Source: Chrysogorgia sp. JL179-B06
Taxonomy: Eukaryota > Cnidaria > Anthozoa > Scleralcyonacea > Chrysogorgiidae
Length of the DNA: 64,000 nt
Direction of reading: 5' to 3'
NCBI GenBank assembly: GCA_035772405.1
Contig: JAYKKM010000143.1
Location: 186,001-250,000, forward strand
A model generated the notes under the pieces. That model ran no database searches and was not told where the DNA came from. It was given only the letters and a program-made list of their open reading frames with translations. A program made the position numbers and the translations under genes. Positions 22,631 to 33,547 of the stretch are shown in pieces. Every line of letters starts with the position of its first letter. The stretch's first letter is position 1.

Positions 22631-22715
22631 TTTATCCTAACCCTAACCCTAAATAACCCACCCTAACCCTGACCCCCGCTTAGCGAGTTTTCTAACCCTA
22701 ACCCCCCGTATTTTC
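22631..22715 (-). repeat. interstitial telomere-like repeats (CCCTAA)n, degenerate
   Basis: Clusters of CCCTAA/CCTAACCC with interruptions, followed by CCCCCGCTTAGCG, about 90 bp outside the 11-kb transposon tip. Confidence 0.85.
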
Positions 22716-22764
22716 TCCTTCCCTAACGCCCACCCATCCACTCCCCTACTTGAGGTACTAAATT

Positions 22765-22794
22765 AATAGACTAGTGAGCGAGACTCAGTGAGCT

Positions 22795-22828
<34 letters not shown>

Positions 22829-22842
22829 CTCACTAGTCAAGT
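22765..22842. repeat. (TA)n hairpin flanked by GAGCTC arms
   Basis: A TA run of about 28 bp (22799-22826) has inverted flanks around it (tagactagtgag ... gagctcactagtc), so it can form a cruciform. Confidence 0.7.
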
Positions 22843-22967
22843 GATCCCCAAAAAAATGATTGCTCGCCGGAAACAGAAAAACATGGTTCCGGTAATCCGG
22901 TTACGAAGAACGCATGCGTGACAATAAACCGGGAGGCCTGCGAACAAGCATTTACTTTGCTTTTGGC

Positions 22968-23345
22968 ATAATTTGTGGGGTCTTACTACATCCCAGGCGT
23001 TCTTTGTCAGCGCCCGCGAGCACTCGTCTTCTGGACGAGTGGACGATCCTTTTATTAGTATTAAGGAAACCCCAACACAACAAAAGATCCTAACCCTAAC
23101 CCCCCGCCTAACGGGGGTTAGTAAACTAATAATTAGGCGGGGGGTTAGGGTTAGAAAACCCGTTAGGCGGGGGTCTTCTCAGTGCCCAGGGAGGGAGCGC
23201 CCGGGATAGGAGGGGAGTGGAGCGAGGGAAGAGAAGACCCTAAAAAGGCTGGTCACGTGACTCCAAGGATATTGGATTATTTTGTAACCTGGCTTATTCT
23301 CGCTTATATCATCCGGGGGGCCGGATCGCTGTCAAAACATACCAC
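22968..23345 (+). repeat. inverted repeat, left copy
   Basis: Reverse-complement match to 28586-28858 (shared blocks gcccgcgagcactcgtcttc and ggctggtcacgtgactccaa). The left copy has an extra segment of about 110 bp (about 23075-23180) that carries the telomere-like hairpin. The pair may be the ends of one 5.9-kb element or two copies in opposite orientation. Confidence 0.8.
23087..23160. repeat. telomere-repeat hairpin
   Basis: CCTAACCCTAACCCCCCGCC is followed about 15 bases later by its inverted form ending GGGTTAGGGTTAG. It sits within the extra segment of the left inverted-repeat copy. Confidence 0.8.
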
Positions 23346-23970
23346 AAACTTCTATAATTCAGAGGAAGGGTGGACAGCTGTCACGTGCATATCTCGACCA
23401 ATTAAATTGCTTTATTTTCTCATCGTTTGCGCGAAGTTGATCGGCTGAAAAATTTGCATTGGACGCAGAAATACCGAATATTTTACTATTGTTATTCAAA
23501 TTTTCCTTTTAAAAGGCAGCGATACTGTTTAAACTATTAATGGGCTATCGATATCTGCAGGATTTTGTAAGGTAGATGTCTTTTTTCTACCTTGTTTTGA
23601 TCATTTATGTAGGTCGTGTCGTCGCCACGTGATGACCCGAGTCCGTGTTTGTCAACAATATTCATACTAAAAAATCTCGAATTCCTATGGTTCGATTTCT
23701 CTAATTTTTGCATAATGAGTTAAACAAATGTCTAATCTTTGATTCTATCCGAACGACCCCCCTTGACCCCTCGACCGTTTTCAAGTTATTCGTCTTTGAA
23801 TCGGTCGTTCGAAGACAACCAGATACCATCCCAAAATCAAAATTTAAATATATAAAAATAGCCAAATAACAAACTTCACACGTTGAATATTCTTCTAGAA
23901 CTCAGTTAACATTTACCCTAAAGAATAAAGCTAGGGCTTCCGAAATTCTTAAAAAAAATACATTTTATAG
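23346..23970. other. no supported gene
   Basis: Unique AT-rich sequence. A possible upstream exon for 23971-24328 would lie here or to the left, but none could be fixed. Confidence 0.5.
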
Positions 23971-24002
23971 GTGCAATGTCCCCTCAAATACGAGGATCTG
24001 AA
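23971..24002 (+). CDS. candidate internal exon of an unrecognised host gene
   Basis: 32 bp between an acceptor (cattttatag) and a donor (GAA|GTATGT). Read with one base from a previous exon it gives AMSPQIRGSE and ends in phase 0, which fits the next candidate exon at 24284. No family is recognised. Confidence 0.35.
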
Positions 24003-24179
24003 GTATGTAAACATAAGAATTTTTGCTTGCCTTTCTAAAGGTATACTGGTAAGTAAAGTATCAACATTTGGTATCAACATTTGGTATATCAACATCTGGT
24101 ATCAACATTTTGTATATGTTGCTTTACTATAATTATTGTAGATAATTGTTATTCTTATCTCAGGAATGCTTTTCATGCT

Positions 24180-24252
24180 ATAAGGCAGCTAAGGCCTTTT
24201 CAGTATGCCATGGCTGGAGCCTTGAAGGCTACTAGGTTCAATTCCTAGTGCT
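24180..24252 (+). ncRNA. degenerate tRNA-like sequence
   Basis: Has a B box GGTTCAATTCC with a perfect 5-bp T stem (CTAGG/CCTAG) and a D-arm-like AGCTAAGG segment. The acceptor and anticodon stems do not pair well. It could be a tRNA relic, a SINE promoter or chance. Confidence 0.25.
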
Positions 24253-24283
24253 TACTATTATTGTGCCAACTCTTACATTGCAG

Positions 24284-24328
24284 GAATTATCTGCACTTCA
24301 GGATTTTCAAAAGAGGATTTTAGAGTAA
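24284..24328 (+). CDS. candidate terminal exon, unrecognised host gene
   Basis: Follows a pyrimidine-rich acceptor (gccaactcttacattgcag) and encodes ELSALQDFQKRILE, then TAA; amphipathic-helix-like. A polyadenylation signal AATAAA lies at 24433-24438. Phase agrees with the exon at 23971-24002. The gene's upstream part and identity are unknown. Confidence 0.35.
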   Translation, partial: ELSALQDFQKRILE

Positions 24329-25718
24329 CAAGTTAACAAAGTAATATATACATAGAGGACATGATTAGAGCAAGTATTGCTTGCAGAATTGATTGGTAAT
24401 TAATCATTGGTCATGTAATCTCAAAACAAATTAATAAAGTGCATTAAATATTACTTTTGGCATATACACTGCATTTATGCAACATTTAATTGATAAATAC
24501 AGGTACATTACTACATATAAATCACCTATACAGTTGGGATGTACCACAATGATCAGATACCAATTATAACCAAGACTATCACACTACTTGTTCATGATCA
24601 ACACATTTTCTAAGCCAGAATATGTACAAGTGCATATGTTTATATTACAGTAGCAGGGGCGGATCTAGCATAAAATCTGACTGTAGCAAAAACTGTGACG
24701 ACACCTATGAAGGGGGGTACGGGGGGATTCTCCCCCGGAAAATTTTGACATTTTAAACCCTGGAAACACCATTTCCTGCATTTTGAGCAATATTTCCAAC
24801 GTATCCAACACCAAGCATGAACCAAAAATTTAGGCAACAATATGGAACAAAACAAAAAATTAAACCAAAAATTTTGCATTAGCTGTTCCACTCCTCACCA
24901 TATTCGTTTCTGAAATCAAAAGGGTTATATTCAAAGTGGATGCTTAATAATGCAGTTCTTCTGTACAAAACAGCAAAACTGCATTAAATACTGAATAGAC
25001 ATAGTTATACTCTGCATATTCTTGCACATGAAAAATGGTTGGCAAATGTCAGTATAATGTACACATAAAATATGTGATTGGATTTCTGGCACTGTCAATA
25101 TCAGCTGTCAATACAGAGCCTTAAATTGTTCATTACACAACTTGTAATGAATGGCTGCTGTACAAATAAATTCAACAGCTCATTGGTCACAACACTTTTA
25201 AAACAAGTAAAATAGTACCCTGTATCTGTCCTACCCCTTCATGGGTTAACCATCAGCATAGTTAACCCACTAAGAGACAGGCACTCTCATACAATTGCCC
25301 GGTGCTCTCTTAGGCACAGCAGTGAAATGAACCAATGCATTGGCCACAACCCATTTCATGAGGGGTTGTAGGTTTCACAATTCATTAAATATCAAATATA
25401 GTGATATAGTGCTTTCTATTATTATTTTCCAGCATAGTGCTTTCTATTCTCTAAAACAAGTGAAATTGTCTGTTGTGAGGCAACAGACATTATAGTCTTA
25501 TAGGCCAATCATATCATTATATCTATTCTGTTAGCAGAGATTCTCTGCTAACACTTGGTCAAGTGCAATCATTTCTTCCGTGGCAGCTTGTTTATACAGT
25601 ATACTGTATTAGTATATTCTTCTTAGGCTTGTGGGCCTATTAACTCATTAAGGCCAGATACTATGTATTGCACTAAATAGGAAACTCAGTCAACTTCACT
25701 TGTACCGGTACTATTCTG

Positions 25719-25898
25719 CAGGCGCGGATCTAGAAGTTAGTCGCATAAATTAGATTTAGAATTTGCAATTCAAAATACCTGTGAATAACAATCCTATTGG
25801 ACAGGTTTTTGTTCTGAATTATTCTTAAGAAAAGCATAACCAATAGGGTTGTTCATGAACTGTCTAATTTATGCGACTAACTTCTAGATCCGCGCCTG
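25719..25898. mobile_element. 180-bp hAT-like MITE with perfect 8-bp target duplication
   Basis: Long inverted arms starting CAGGCGCGGATCTAGAAGTT, flanked exactly by CTATTCTG at 25711-25718 and 25899-25906. Its tip resembles that of the enclosing element (GGCGCGGATCTAG vs GGGGCGGATCTAG), so it may be a relative inserted within it. Confidence 0.93.
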
Positions 25899-26397
25899 CT
25901 ATTCTGGTACGATGCATCAAATGCTTTTCATCAGCATGTAGTTGTCATAATTAAATAATTATACATGTAGGACTAGCCGACTAGGTAGACTGAGGGTAGT
26001 TCAATCAGACAAATTTAAGCTGCCAAATGGCTGAGCATTCACCAAGAATATAATAAGATAGTAATGTACATGTACTGTAGCTAGAGATTTGGACTAGTGA
26101 GAGTCAATTGATTTGTCAATGAATAGTCGATTGTGATTTGACTGCAGAAATTCCATTTCCCACTAATCTATAAACTACAGGTACTACATTATGAATTTAA
26201 TAAACACCACAGCACTAGCAAAGGGCAGGCAACAGAGTTGTGTAATACTGTAAAGAACACAGCTAAAAACCATGGGTTTTAGCTCATGTGTAGTACGATA
26301 AGACTGTCCTGTGAAAGTGGAAGGCCCCCGACCACTGCACATTGACACATTGGTTAAATATATTAAATGATTTAAAAAATAGTAACTCGGTCATGTC

Positions 26398-26522
26398 TAT
26401 AGGCAACCTATAGGCAATTCGAACATTTCCTATAGGCGACCTATGATGAAACCTATTAGCCTATAGACGCCTATAGGTGCCTATAGGCTTCTATAGGCAA
26501 TTCGAACATTGCCTATAGACTT
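26398..26522. repeat. cluster of short CCTATAGGC palindromes
   Basis: About ten copies of CTATAGGC/CTATAGAC with small spacers, two of them followed by aattcgaacatt. No known function is assigned. Confidence 0.7.
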
Positions 26523-26683
26523 TTTCTGTAAGGATATCTCAGCGACACTGACTCACTGTGAAGTTAAATTAATCCAATTTTATCACAACAAACACAATAA
26601 CGGACTCATTAGCATATCAAGTACTGTATATCACTAGTCCAATATGACAAACTGTTTATTATTCATGTGCTATAAACGCTTAC

Positions 26684-26816
26684 CCTCGAAGATCGTCGCT
26701 CTGGCTGCGCGGGAACTTCGCGAAGTTGCACAGATAAACACTTTCTTCTCCTCTGGAGAGTAATTTCCCTCCAAGACACGCGCAAACAGTTCTTCCAAAA
26801 CGTTGTTGAACGCCAT
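26684..26816 (-). CDS. candidate first coding exon, unrecognised protein
   Basis: Begins ATG in a strong context (ATCACCATGGCG), encodes 44 codons (MAFNNVLEELFARVLEG, then SPEEKKVFICATSRSSRAAR) and ends at a donor GAGG|GTAAGC in phase 1. Higher GC than its surroundings. No domain is recognised. It lies inside the putative hAT-like element, so it could be that element's own first exon, a captured host exon, or a host exon whose gene has been invaded. No second exon was found. Confidence 0.4.
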
Positions 26817-27390
26817 GGTGATAGAGATCGAAATTCGAAAGAACGAGCCCTCGCAATCTTATTATTAGATCACATCATAGTCCAAATGTAGATTGCGATC
26901 GGAAAATGTTTGGCTACAGTCAACTGTAGCGGAAGTGTAGCGAAATGGAGCAAAACGTGATCAAAATCCAACATTTTGATTGGTTGGCTACAGTCAACTG
27001 TAGCGGCTACAGTCTAAATTTAGCACAACTGTAGCCGTCGTAGCTTTATCGTGAACACATCGCCTCCTAGCAACGTGACCGAGAGCGCCTTGTGCGCGAT
27101 GCTACAACATTTCACACCAGAAAACCTTTGCTGGCGGGCAAAACCTGCGGGTTCGCAGGAAAACTTGCGGGTTCGTGCGCAGAAACTAATCCGCGCCGCG
27201 GAACGGTTCGTTGCACGGAAACTCACGAAAAACGAGCTAAAAACGTCGGCAGATTTAAGAAAATGATTATCGAGCTCATCGACAACTGTTTTATATTTTT
27301 GAAATTTTAATTAAATTCAAAAAATATTATTTTGCTGGAAAATCTGACTGTAGCATACGCTACAGTTGCTACAGTCTAGATCCGCCCCTG

Positions 27391-27860
27391 ACAGTAGAGT
27401 ACTAGAGTCCAGATACTTCCTACCATTTTTATTTAGGAATACAATTTAATCTGAAAATACTAAAAATAATACACTTGTTTCACTTTGAATAACACACGTT
27501 TAATAACACACTTGAATAACATAATTGCTTTATATACATTCGCTGTATATAAACGCTCGAATATAAACACACATTTCGTCTTTCAGACAAAATTTAGAAA
27601 ACTAAAATGTTGACAGAAATGCCCGTTCAAACTTTAAAATGGCGAACTACGCATAGTGAAAGAGAATTCGTAAGCAGAATCGCAACAATAGAGGTATATC
27701 ACGCTCTCTTCAGCAAAAATTCCAGCCTGCCATCCTTGAGTATCAAAACCGTCCATCTTCAGGAGATGTTACCTTCGAAACAGTCCAAGCACAAATGACA
27801 ACCGCGCGGAAAAACAAGCCCGCTAACCGTGATCCTTTGCGCGTTGCTGTCCAACCTCCT
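27391..27860. other. no supported gene
   Basis: AT-rich. The frame at 27607-27798 has no recognisable domain. Confidence 0.5.
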
Positions 27861-28590
27861 CTGTCTATAATTGAAAGTATAAACAGTATATGGATAATTT
27901 AAAATGATTACAACAGTTGAAAGCCTGTGGATTACTTCGAAAAATACGTTGATTTACTGGACATTTGTTGCTGTCATAAGATAAACATGATTAGTATTTA
28001 AAATAATAGTCATAGTCTGAATGTATTACAATTGTAAATTCGAACTGTTCTGGCATTAATCATAGGGACTTTAAGATCTACGACGGCAACCTAGGACGGC
28101 GACAGCAGTAAAAGCAATACAAATTTTAGCATTTGAATGAAACCACGGTCGATTGACTAGCGTATTATATTTGACACTCCAAGCTTGTTTTATGTTCTCC
28201 AAAACGCTTCAATATTCCTAAAACGATTATAGTGTCTGTGTTTAAGTCAGTCTTAAGTCACATCTCTCATCTCTCCGCGAGTTACCGTCGTCCTAAAGAC
28301 GTGAAAATGCTCTCAGTGGCGTTGTAAACAGAACGAGAACGGCGTTGAAATTACTCTTGGGAATAAAAATTATTCATTCTTATTGTTTCGCGTGACCCGC
28401 GCGTCCTAGTAGGTTGCCGTCGTAGATCTTAAAGTCCCCGTGTTTATCTTATGACAGCAACAAATGTACGTAAATCAACGCATTTTTCGAAGTAATCCAC
28501 CATCTTTCAACTTCTGTCTGCAGTCCGTACTCTCTTTCCAATCAATTGTAATCTTTTTAAATAATCCATATACTGTTTATACTTTCAATT
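27860..28590. repeat. inverted repeat pair around a MITE
   Basis: 27865-27990 matches the reverse complement of 28445-28590 (shared ttgaaagtataaacagtata and gtggattacttcgaaaaat). Between them lies a MITE-like segment at 28069-28438. Confidence 0.75.
28069..28438. mobile_element. MITE with GGGACTTTAAGATCTACGAC ends
   Basis: About 27-bp inverted ends (GGGACTTTAAGATCTACGAC plus GGCAACC) at 28069 and 28438. No coding capacity. The target duplication is unclear. Confidence 0.75.
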
Positions 28591-28858
28591 ATAGAAGTTT
28601 GTGGTATGTTTTCACAGCGATCCCCCCCCCCCCCCGGATGATATAAGCGAGAATAAGCCTGGTTACAAAATAATCCAATATCATTGGAGTCACGTGACCA
28701 GCCTTTTTAGGGTCTTCTCTTCCCTCGCTCCACTCCCCTCCTATCCCGGGCGCTACGAGTTGGGGGTTTCCTTAATACTAAAAAGGATCGTCCAGAAGAC
28801 GAGTGCTCGCGGGCGCTGACAAAGAACGCCCGGGATGTAGTAAGACCCTAATTTGTGG
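28586..28858 (-). repeat. inverted repeat, right copy
   Basis: Partner of 22968-23345, without the telomere-like insertion. It contains a homopolymer C run at 28622-28635. Confidence 0.8.
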
Positions 28859-28859
28859 G

Positions 28860-29045
28860 ATATACTTCATGGTAACAATACATATAGTCTCCCACCGTAT
28901 TTTACGGTTATTGTTAGGGTTATGGTTAGGATTAGAGTTACGGTTAGGGTTAGGGTTAGGATTAGGGTTAGGATTTGGGTTACGGTTGGGGTTAGGGGTA
29001 TAAAAAACAGATGGAAACACGGTCTAGTGTTACCATGAAGTATAT
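28860..29045. repeat. telomere-like TTAGGG cluster flanked by inverted repeats
   Basis: 28905-28998 holds about 14 degenerate TTAGGG units. It is bracketed by tatacttcatggtaaca (28861) and its inverse tgttaccatgaagtata (29026). Frames of repeated NPNP or RVRV are translations of this repeat. Confidence 0.85.
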
Positions 29046-29136
29046 ACCGAATTTCTGGGTGTTTACTGTTTAGATATGATTATTAGATTATGATTTTTGT
29101 GGTCTTTGTTGCCGTCAGTGTATTGGTTGAAGGCAG

Positions 29137-29580
29137 CGTTGTGTATTGGAGGCAGCGTTATGTATTGGTCGAAGGCAGCGTTATGTATTGGTCGAAGGCA
29201 GCGTTATGTATTGGTCGTAGGCAGCGTTATGTATTGGAGGCAGCGTTATGTATTGGTCGAAGGCCCAGCGTTATGTATTGGTCGAAGGCAGCGTTATGTA
29301 TTGGAGGCAGCGTTATGTATTGGTCGTAGGCAGCGTTATGTATTGGAGGCAGCGTTATGTATTGGTCGAAGGCAGCGTTATGTATTGGAGGCAGCGTTAT
29401 GTATTGGTCGAAGGCAGCGTTATGTATTGGTCGAAGGCAGCGTTATGTATTGGAGGCAGCGTTATGTATTGGAGGCAGCGTTATGTATTGGTCGTAGGCA
29501 GCGTTATGTATTGGAGGCAGCGTTATGTATTGGTCGAAGGCAGCGTTATGTATTGGTCGAAGGCAGCGTTATGTATTGGT
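29137..29580 (+). repeat. minisatellite of 19- and 23-bp units, left arm
   Basis: About 20 units of GGCAGCGTTATGTATTGG ending in either GA (19-bp unit) or TCGAA/TCGTA (23-bp unit), in mixed order. Partner of 29713-30298. Confidence 0.95.
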
Positions 29581-29712
29581 ACTCTGGGAATCAATCTAAC
29601 ACTCGCGTGGCAAGGGTTTAGGGGTTGGCTAACACTCAATCAGGAGTTCAGTAAAATCTCGTGTAGATGAAGCCCGTAGGTAGATTACCTTAACTCTTAA
29701 GTAGCTTCTCTA

Positions 29713-30298
29713 ACTATACATAACGCTGCCTTCGACCAATACATAACGCTGCCTACGACCATAAATACATAACGCTGCCTTCGACCAATACATAACGCTG
29801 CCTCCAATACATAACGCTGCCTTCGACCAATACATAACGCTGCCTTCGACCAATACATAACGCTGCCTCCATAACATAACGCTGCCTTCGACCAATACAT
29901 AACGCTGCCTCCAATACATAACGCTGCCTCCAATACATAACGCTGCCTACGACCAATACATAACGCTGCCTCCAATACATAACGCTGCCTTCGACCAATA
30001 CATAACGCTGCCTTCGACCAATACATAACGCTGCCTTCGACCAATACATAACGCTGCCTTCGACCAATACATAACGCTGCCTCCAATACATAACGCTGCC
30101 TTCGACCAATACATAACGCTGCCTTGGTCCCAATACATAACGCTGCCTACGACCAATACATAACGCTGCCTCCAATACATAACGCTGCCTACGACCAATA
30201 CATAACGCTGCCTCCAATACATAACGCTGCCTTCGACCAATACATAACGCTGCCTTCGACCAATACATAACGCTGCCTCCAATACATAACGCTGCCTA
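29713..30298 (-). repeat. minisatellite of 19- and 23-bp units, right arm
   Basis: The same units on the opposite strand, about 26 copies, separated from the left arm by 132 bp of unique sequence. The order of short and long units is not a mirror image of the left arm. No CRISPR-like spacers: the sequence between repeats is invariant. Confidence 0.95.
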
Positions 30299-30594
30299 CG
30301 AAGTTTGTTCCATTGCCTTTGTCTACTTTGTTTACCTGAATAATTGAGAAATATTCAATGCTCTCTTCAGAGTTGTTCATGCCAGCATTCGTCGGCATAA
30401 AAACAGCTAACGAGCTTAATAATCCACCATACATCCATGGTTATCTCTTACAAAAGGTATGAAACCATTTTGTTCAGAATTGAAGTACTTGTACTCGTGG
30501 GAATTTCAACACGTTTTGGGATCTCTAAATAAATAGGTCTATTAGAACGGCCATATAATGAGCTTGGGCTACTGTGGCTGAAGGACACTATTTT
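30299..30594. other. unique sequence, no gene seen
   Basis: Joins the minisatellite to the copia relic. Nothing recognisable. Confidence 0.5.
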
Positions 30595-32066
30595 ACCATC
30601 GGAGAACCCCGACGCAGCCAAGAATGAGGAGTGTTACGTGAAGTAATATGTAGTTCTTGGACGATAAAAGCTTATCACTAGTGATGAGAGATGCCGCCGC
30701 CGATGGCAGAAAGGCTTTGCAGATCTTACGAGAACATTACGCAAACCAAAGTAAGCCAAGAATCATAACACTCTACACCGAGTTAACATCACTTGAAAAG
30801 GGAACGTATGAGACAGTTACAGACTACTTGATAAGGGCTGAAAAGGCAATAACGGCTCTCAAGGAAACGGACTAATTATTGCATGCCTAGTGAATCTTAC
30901 AAACCATTTGTTGTCCATGCTACTCAAAGTACAAGTGAAATAACTTTCCTTCAGTTTAAAAGCCAGCTGAGAAGCTTTGAAGAAACTGAGAAATTCAATG
31001 CAAAATCGAAAACAGATCAGGTGATGAAAGTTGAGTCCCCAACATGCTACGGTTGCGGTCGTAAAGGACACTTTGTCTAAGATTGCCTGAATAAATCTGA
31101 AGCAACAAAATGGTGCAGTTATCACAAGAGCAGTTATCACAAGAGCACAACGCACACTGATAGTGCCTTCATGTAGAAGGCATCAACAACAAAAAGACGA
31201 AGCGAAACAAGCCACTTATGGTGATCTAAGAGAAACCACTGGAGATGAACACTCCTTTGCTTTTCAAGTTTATGACGACACAACCGACATATCAAACACA
31301 AAGGAATGTTGGTTGATACAGGAGCCACATCACATATTGTTAAAACCGACACTTTGAAACGAGTCGATGGAGCTTTTAAACCGGCAAAACATTACATGGA
31401 ATTGGCGGATGGGACTAAGAATATAGCAGTCAAGCGAGGAGATGCCGAGTTGATACTGAAAGATGTGAATGGGAGGTATGTAAAGACTGTGCTGAAAGAT
31501 GCACTATTCATACCATCGTATCCTCAAGATATATTCTCTGTGAAAGCTGCCACATCAAATGGAGCTGAACTTAAATTCCGCCAAGGCCAAAGTGAACTTG
31601 TATATAAGGATGGTACCATTTTTACCATCGAGGAACATGGACGGTTGTATTATTTGAACACCATTGAGCATTATGAGAGTGACAGTGAGAATGATAGTGA
31701 TAATTGTAAGCCTCTCGTGTGATATTCACACATGGTATGAAATATTAGGCCATTGTAACTTCGAAGATGTTGTAAAATTACAAAGTGTAGTTAAGGGCAT
31801 GAAAATCTCAGGCAAGGTTGATAAATCTAAGTTAGAGTGTAATACATGCACAGAAGGAAAGTTTGCAAAGAGTAGAAACAGAGGGCCAGATGCTAGAGTT
31901 AGCAGGTCCTATTGACCCAGTATCGAAAGATGGCTTTAAGTATTACATAGCTTTTATTGATAATTTCTCTGGGGCAGTATTTGTGTATTTTCTCAGGAAT
32001 GAGAATGATGCTGTCCTAGCGACAGAGAAATTCCTGGCTGACTGTTCCCTCTACAGCCAAGTTAAG

Positions 32067-32711
32067 GTGTTCGGATGTATTTCGATTTGCAGACCTTATC
32101 CGTTGCTAAGGAAGCTTAGAATTGACAAAATTTGCCATAGAATTTCACAGTTTTAAGAATCTATCAAGACAGTGTGTATATGTGGGCAAAACTCTTCATT
32201 TGGTAATGTCATATGATGACGTCATCCTATAATCTTCGAACGAAAGTTTTTAAGAAAAATTAATTTTTTATTAAAAGTACGTATAGATTTTAAGAATTTT
32301 TAAAAATTAGCCGATATATCGGATTTTAATTAAGGTCAATAAACACAATAAAATTTTCATAACTTATCAATGAATCTTAATTAATGAATCTAAATTAAAG
32401 AATATTAATTTATCAATGATTCCATACATACTTGTTTGTAAGAAGTAATTTAGGTTTATATGACACCAAAAAATATAGCATACTGTCAAAAATGATGAAC
32501 ATTATAGAGTTTTTGTGTTTGTTGATGACGTCAATGTGACGTCACCGACGTCAATGTGACGTCACCAGACAAAAGAAGTTTGCCAACATATTCCACACAT
32601 AAAATATCTTGGTTATACCTTGAATTTATTGTCCACTTACGAAGTATATTGGGCGCTAAATGACCTGTCCTTAGCAACCGGTTGTTTGGCAACGGAATAA
32701 GTCCGAACACC
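32067..32711. mobile_element. MITE with GTGTTCGGA ends in the copia integrase
   Basis: Inverted ends GTGTTCGGA/TCCGAACAC; flanks GTTAAG (32061) and CGTAAG (32712) look like a degraded target duplication. Removing it joins the integrase frame. 32521-32567 contains a tandem pair of segments with GACGTCAATGTGACGTCACC, i.e. repeated CRE-like TGACGTCA sites. Confidence 0.75.
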
Positions 32712-32930
32712 CGTAAGTGCTTGAGATCTGACAATGGATCAGAATTTATGGGCAATGTTTTTCAGACACTCCAATAGAGAGAAAGGCATAAAACATGAAA
32801 CATCTTCAGCTTACTCTCCTTATCAAATCGGTACCGCTGAAAGGCACTGGCGGACCTTGTTTGAAATGGGTAGATGTCTACTACTCGAAAAGGAGTTACC
32901 CAAAGCTATTTGGCCATATGCCATTCAAAG

Positions 32931-33547
32931 CAGGGCTTTTACTGGGGGGCGCGCGATCGCACGCGCCCACAGCGCCCAAACTCAAAGAAGCGAGCGATGG
33001 AGCGACCTTTCTAGCAAAATAAGCAAAGTATACATTCAATTTCTTGAGATTGGAGCGATCTTGTGTTGTCTTCACACTAGTTCAAAGAGGTTATCTATTC
33101 GAATATGAAATGGTTCGACATAATTTTGGTCCAACGACAAAGATTACGGAAATGATGACATCGCTGCCAATGGCGACTCATTTTGTGAAGGGAAAAGCCA
33201 CTACACGAAATTGCCAGACGCAAATTGCCTCGATTGAAGAATCTGTGGAATCGTCACGACGTCATCCGCGAGTGAGAGTGATTCCTCTGACAAAACTTAC
33301 AGTGACTTTTAACGAAGAATGAACTAGTTTTCGCATCTTTGTATGTCTAAGTTTCTAAATAAACGCGTGTTTTAAACTATTTACCTCTTATTTGCGTCTT
33401 TATTAGTTACCGGTAACACCGGAAGGAGTTTATAGAGAGAAAAACACCATTAATTAGCGTTTTAGCGCAAAATTTTCAGTCACACGCCCAGCGAAAAATG
33501 CGTGCGCGGTTCAACACTCGCGCAAATTTTTGAGTTTGAAAACCCTG
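32931..33547. mobile_element. hAT-like MITE with 5-bp target duplication
   Basis: Ends CAGGGCTTTTA and its partner ending AAAACCCTG, flanked by CAAAG at 32926-32930 and 33548-33552. Removal rejoins the copia frame. Inside, an open frame ends at about 33322 and is followed by AATAAA (33358-33363), so it may include a captured 3' exon or a transposase remnant. Confidence 0.8.

Larger units (their letters stand above)
24654..27390. mobile_element. 2.7-kb hAT-like element
   Basis: Inverted ends CAGGGGCGGATCTAG (24654 and the complement ending 27390), flanked by a 7-bp repeat ACAGTAG (24647-24653 and 27391-27397). The right subterminal region (26885-27370) is dense in GCTACAGT and its inverse. 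No recognisable transposase; it may be non-autonomous and carries a possible captured exon (26684-26816) and a nested MITE (25719-25898). Confidence 0.65.

Noticed and set aside
28778..29020. ORF of NPNPNPN repeats and its plus-strand counterpart
   Set aside because: Translation of degenerate TTAGGG repeats.
29137..30298. Possible CRISPR-like array
   Set aside because: The parts between repeats are not unique spacers; the whole unit is repeated and the genome is metazoan.
29090..30434. Overlapping ORFs with QRYVLVEGSVMYW-type repeats
   Set aside because: By-products of the 19/23-bp minisatellite.
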